Shown: positions 20,824-21,110 of the stretch, piece by piece
How the letters are laid out: each line of letters starts with the position of its first letter
How positions within the stretch are numbered: position 1 is the stretch's first letter
Assembly (NCBI GenBank): GCA_021464525.1
Contig: JADRCO010001232.1
Coordinates: forward strand, 1 to 21,110
From: Rhizophagus sp. LPA8_4_AMF
Taxonomy: Eukaryota > Glomeromycota > Glomeromycetes > Glomerales > Glomeraceae
DNA: 21,110 nucleotides
Direction of reading: 5' to 3'
Translations under genes and position numbers: made by a program
The notes under the pieces: generated by a model
Seen by the model: the letters and a program-made list of their open reading frames with translations, nothing else
The model's database searches: none
What the model was told of the DNA's origin: nothing

Positions 20824-21110
20824 CAGTCTCCTCTTGATATAACGAACTCTATGTTCTGGCCAATTAGACCTTCGTTATAAGCAACTTTGTTAACACTATA
20901 ACGAATTATTCGGTATAGTATAATGAATTATCCAGTATAATGAATTATCCGGTATAAAGGCATGGTCATGTGACTTGCCGATATAATCTATCAGATAATC
21001 TGATCTAGAAAAAAAAATTATTTTTTCTTTTTTTGTAATGTTGCCGGATGAAAATATGACTGGACTTTTGGAATTAAGGTAAGGAAGGGTTTGGGGAGGT
21101 GGTTTTCGTT
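20824..21110. mobile_element. Terminus of a pogo/Tigger-like DNA transposon or its MITE, cut by the window edge
   Basis: The sequence abruptly becomes more balanced at CAGTCTCCTCTTGATATAAC (20824), preceded by TA. Ends beginning CAGT, followed by CCTC and repeated ATAACGAAC, are typical of pogo/Tigger-type IS630-Tc1-mariner elements, which insert at TA. Further CGTTATAAG and CTATAACGAA blocks follow, then 17-bp subterminal repeats at 20897-20952 and the palindrome TCAGATAATCTGA at 20991-21003. No transposase is visible in the roughly 290 bp available, so I cannot say whether the element is autonomous. Confidence 0.5.
20897..20952 (+). repeat. Three 17-bp subterminal repeats TATAAYGAATTATYCRG
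   Basis: Copies at 20897-20913, 20919-20935 and 20936-20952. The last two are directly adjacent and differ at one base. They echo the ATAACGAA core of the terminal block and may be transposase-binding repeats. Confidence 0.8.

Overview
This window looks like fungal nuclear DNA. It is very AT-rich, its introns are short with GTAAGT-like donors and mostly 45-160 nt, and every recognisable gene is a split eukaryotic gene. The poly(A)/poly(T)-studded, almost GC-free spacers around normal-looking exons fit a Mucoromycota/Glomeromycotina genome of the Rhizophagus kind. That assignment is an inference from texture, not a search result. I see no rRNA, tRNA, CRISPR array or viral element.

Layout. 1-2225 is an AT-rich gene desert with degenerate short repeats and one more balanced island near 1790-2030. 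Two minus-strand genes follow, close together: a coiled-coil + RRM RNA-binding protein (2226-3032) and a peroxisomal enoyl-CoA hydratase/isomerase family protein ending in AKL (3205-4068). A spacer of about 820 bp separates the latter from a divergent plus-strand gene, a six-exon WD40 protein of the DCAF6 type (4890-7203), the substrate receptor class of CUL4-DDB1 ubiquitin ligases. It converges on a minus-strand C2H2 zinc-finger regulator (8968-11291) whose unusually long intron carries a poly(T)-poly(A) palindrome. After a 2.2 kb low-complexity spacer with a lone GC-rich palindrome, a 17-exon plus-strand gene (13487-17457) encodes APC2, the cullin-like scaffold of the anaphase-promoting complex. 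From 17458 the window returns to desert, with a 110-bp foldback element (18011-18120) and, at the right edge, the terminus of a probable pogo/Tigger-type DNA transposon (from 20824).

How the genes work together. There is no operon-like logic. Two genes (DCAF6-like, APC2) belong to different cullin-family ubiquitin ligases, the ECI-like protein belongs to peroxisomal fatty-acid beta-oxidation, and the other two are a putative RNA-binding protein and a putative transcription factor. I take the neighbourhood as ordinary housekeeping genes between repeat-rich deserts. I rebuilt all five gene models by joining exons in frame across GT-AG introns. The exception is one intron of the RRM gene, which needs a GC-AG intron or remains unresolved. 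I did not find a convincing new biological system. The most notable items are the foldback element, the transposon end with 17-bp subterminal repeats, the poly(T)-poly(A) palindromes inside introns, the in-frame tandem duplication in the DCAF6-like acidic linker, and the isolated TATA/GC-palindrome block at 12416-12468.
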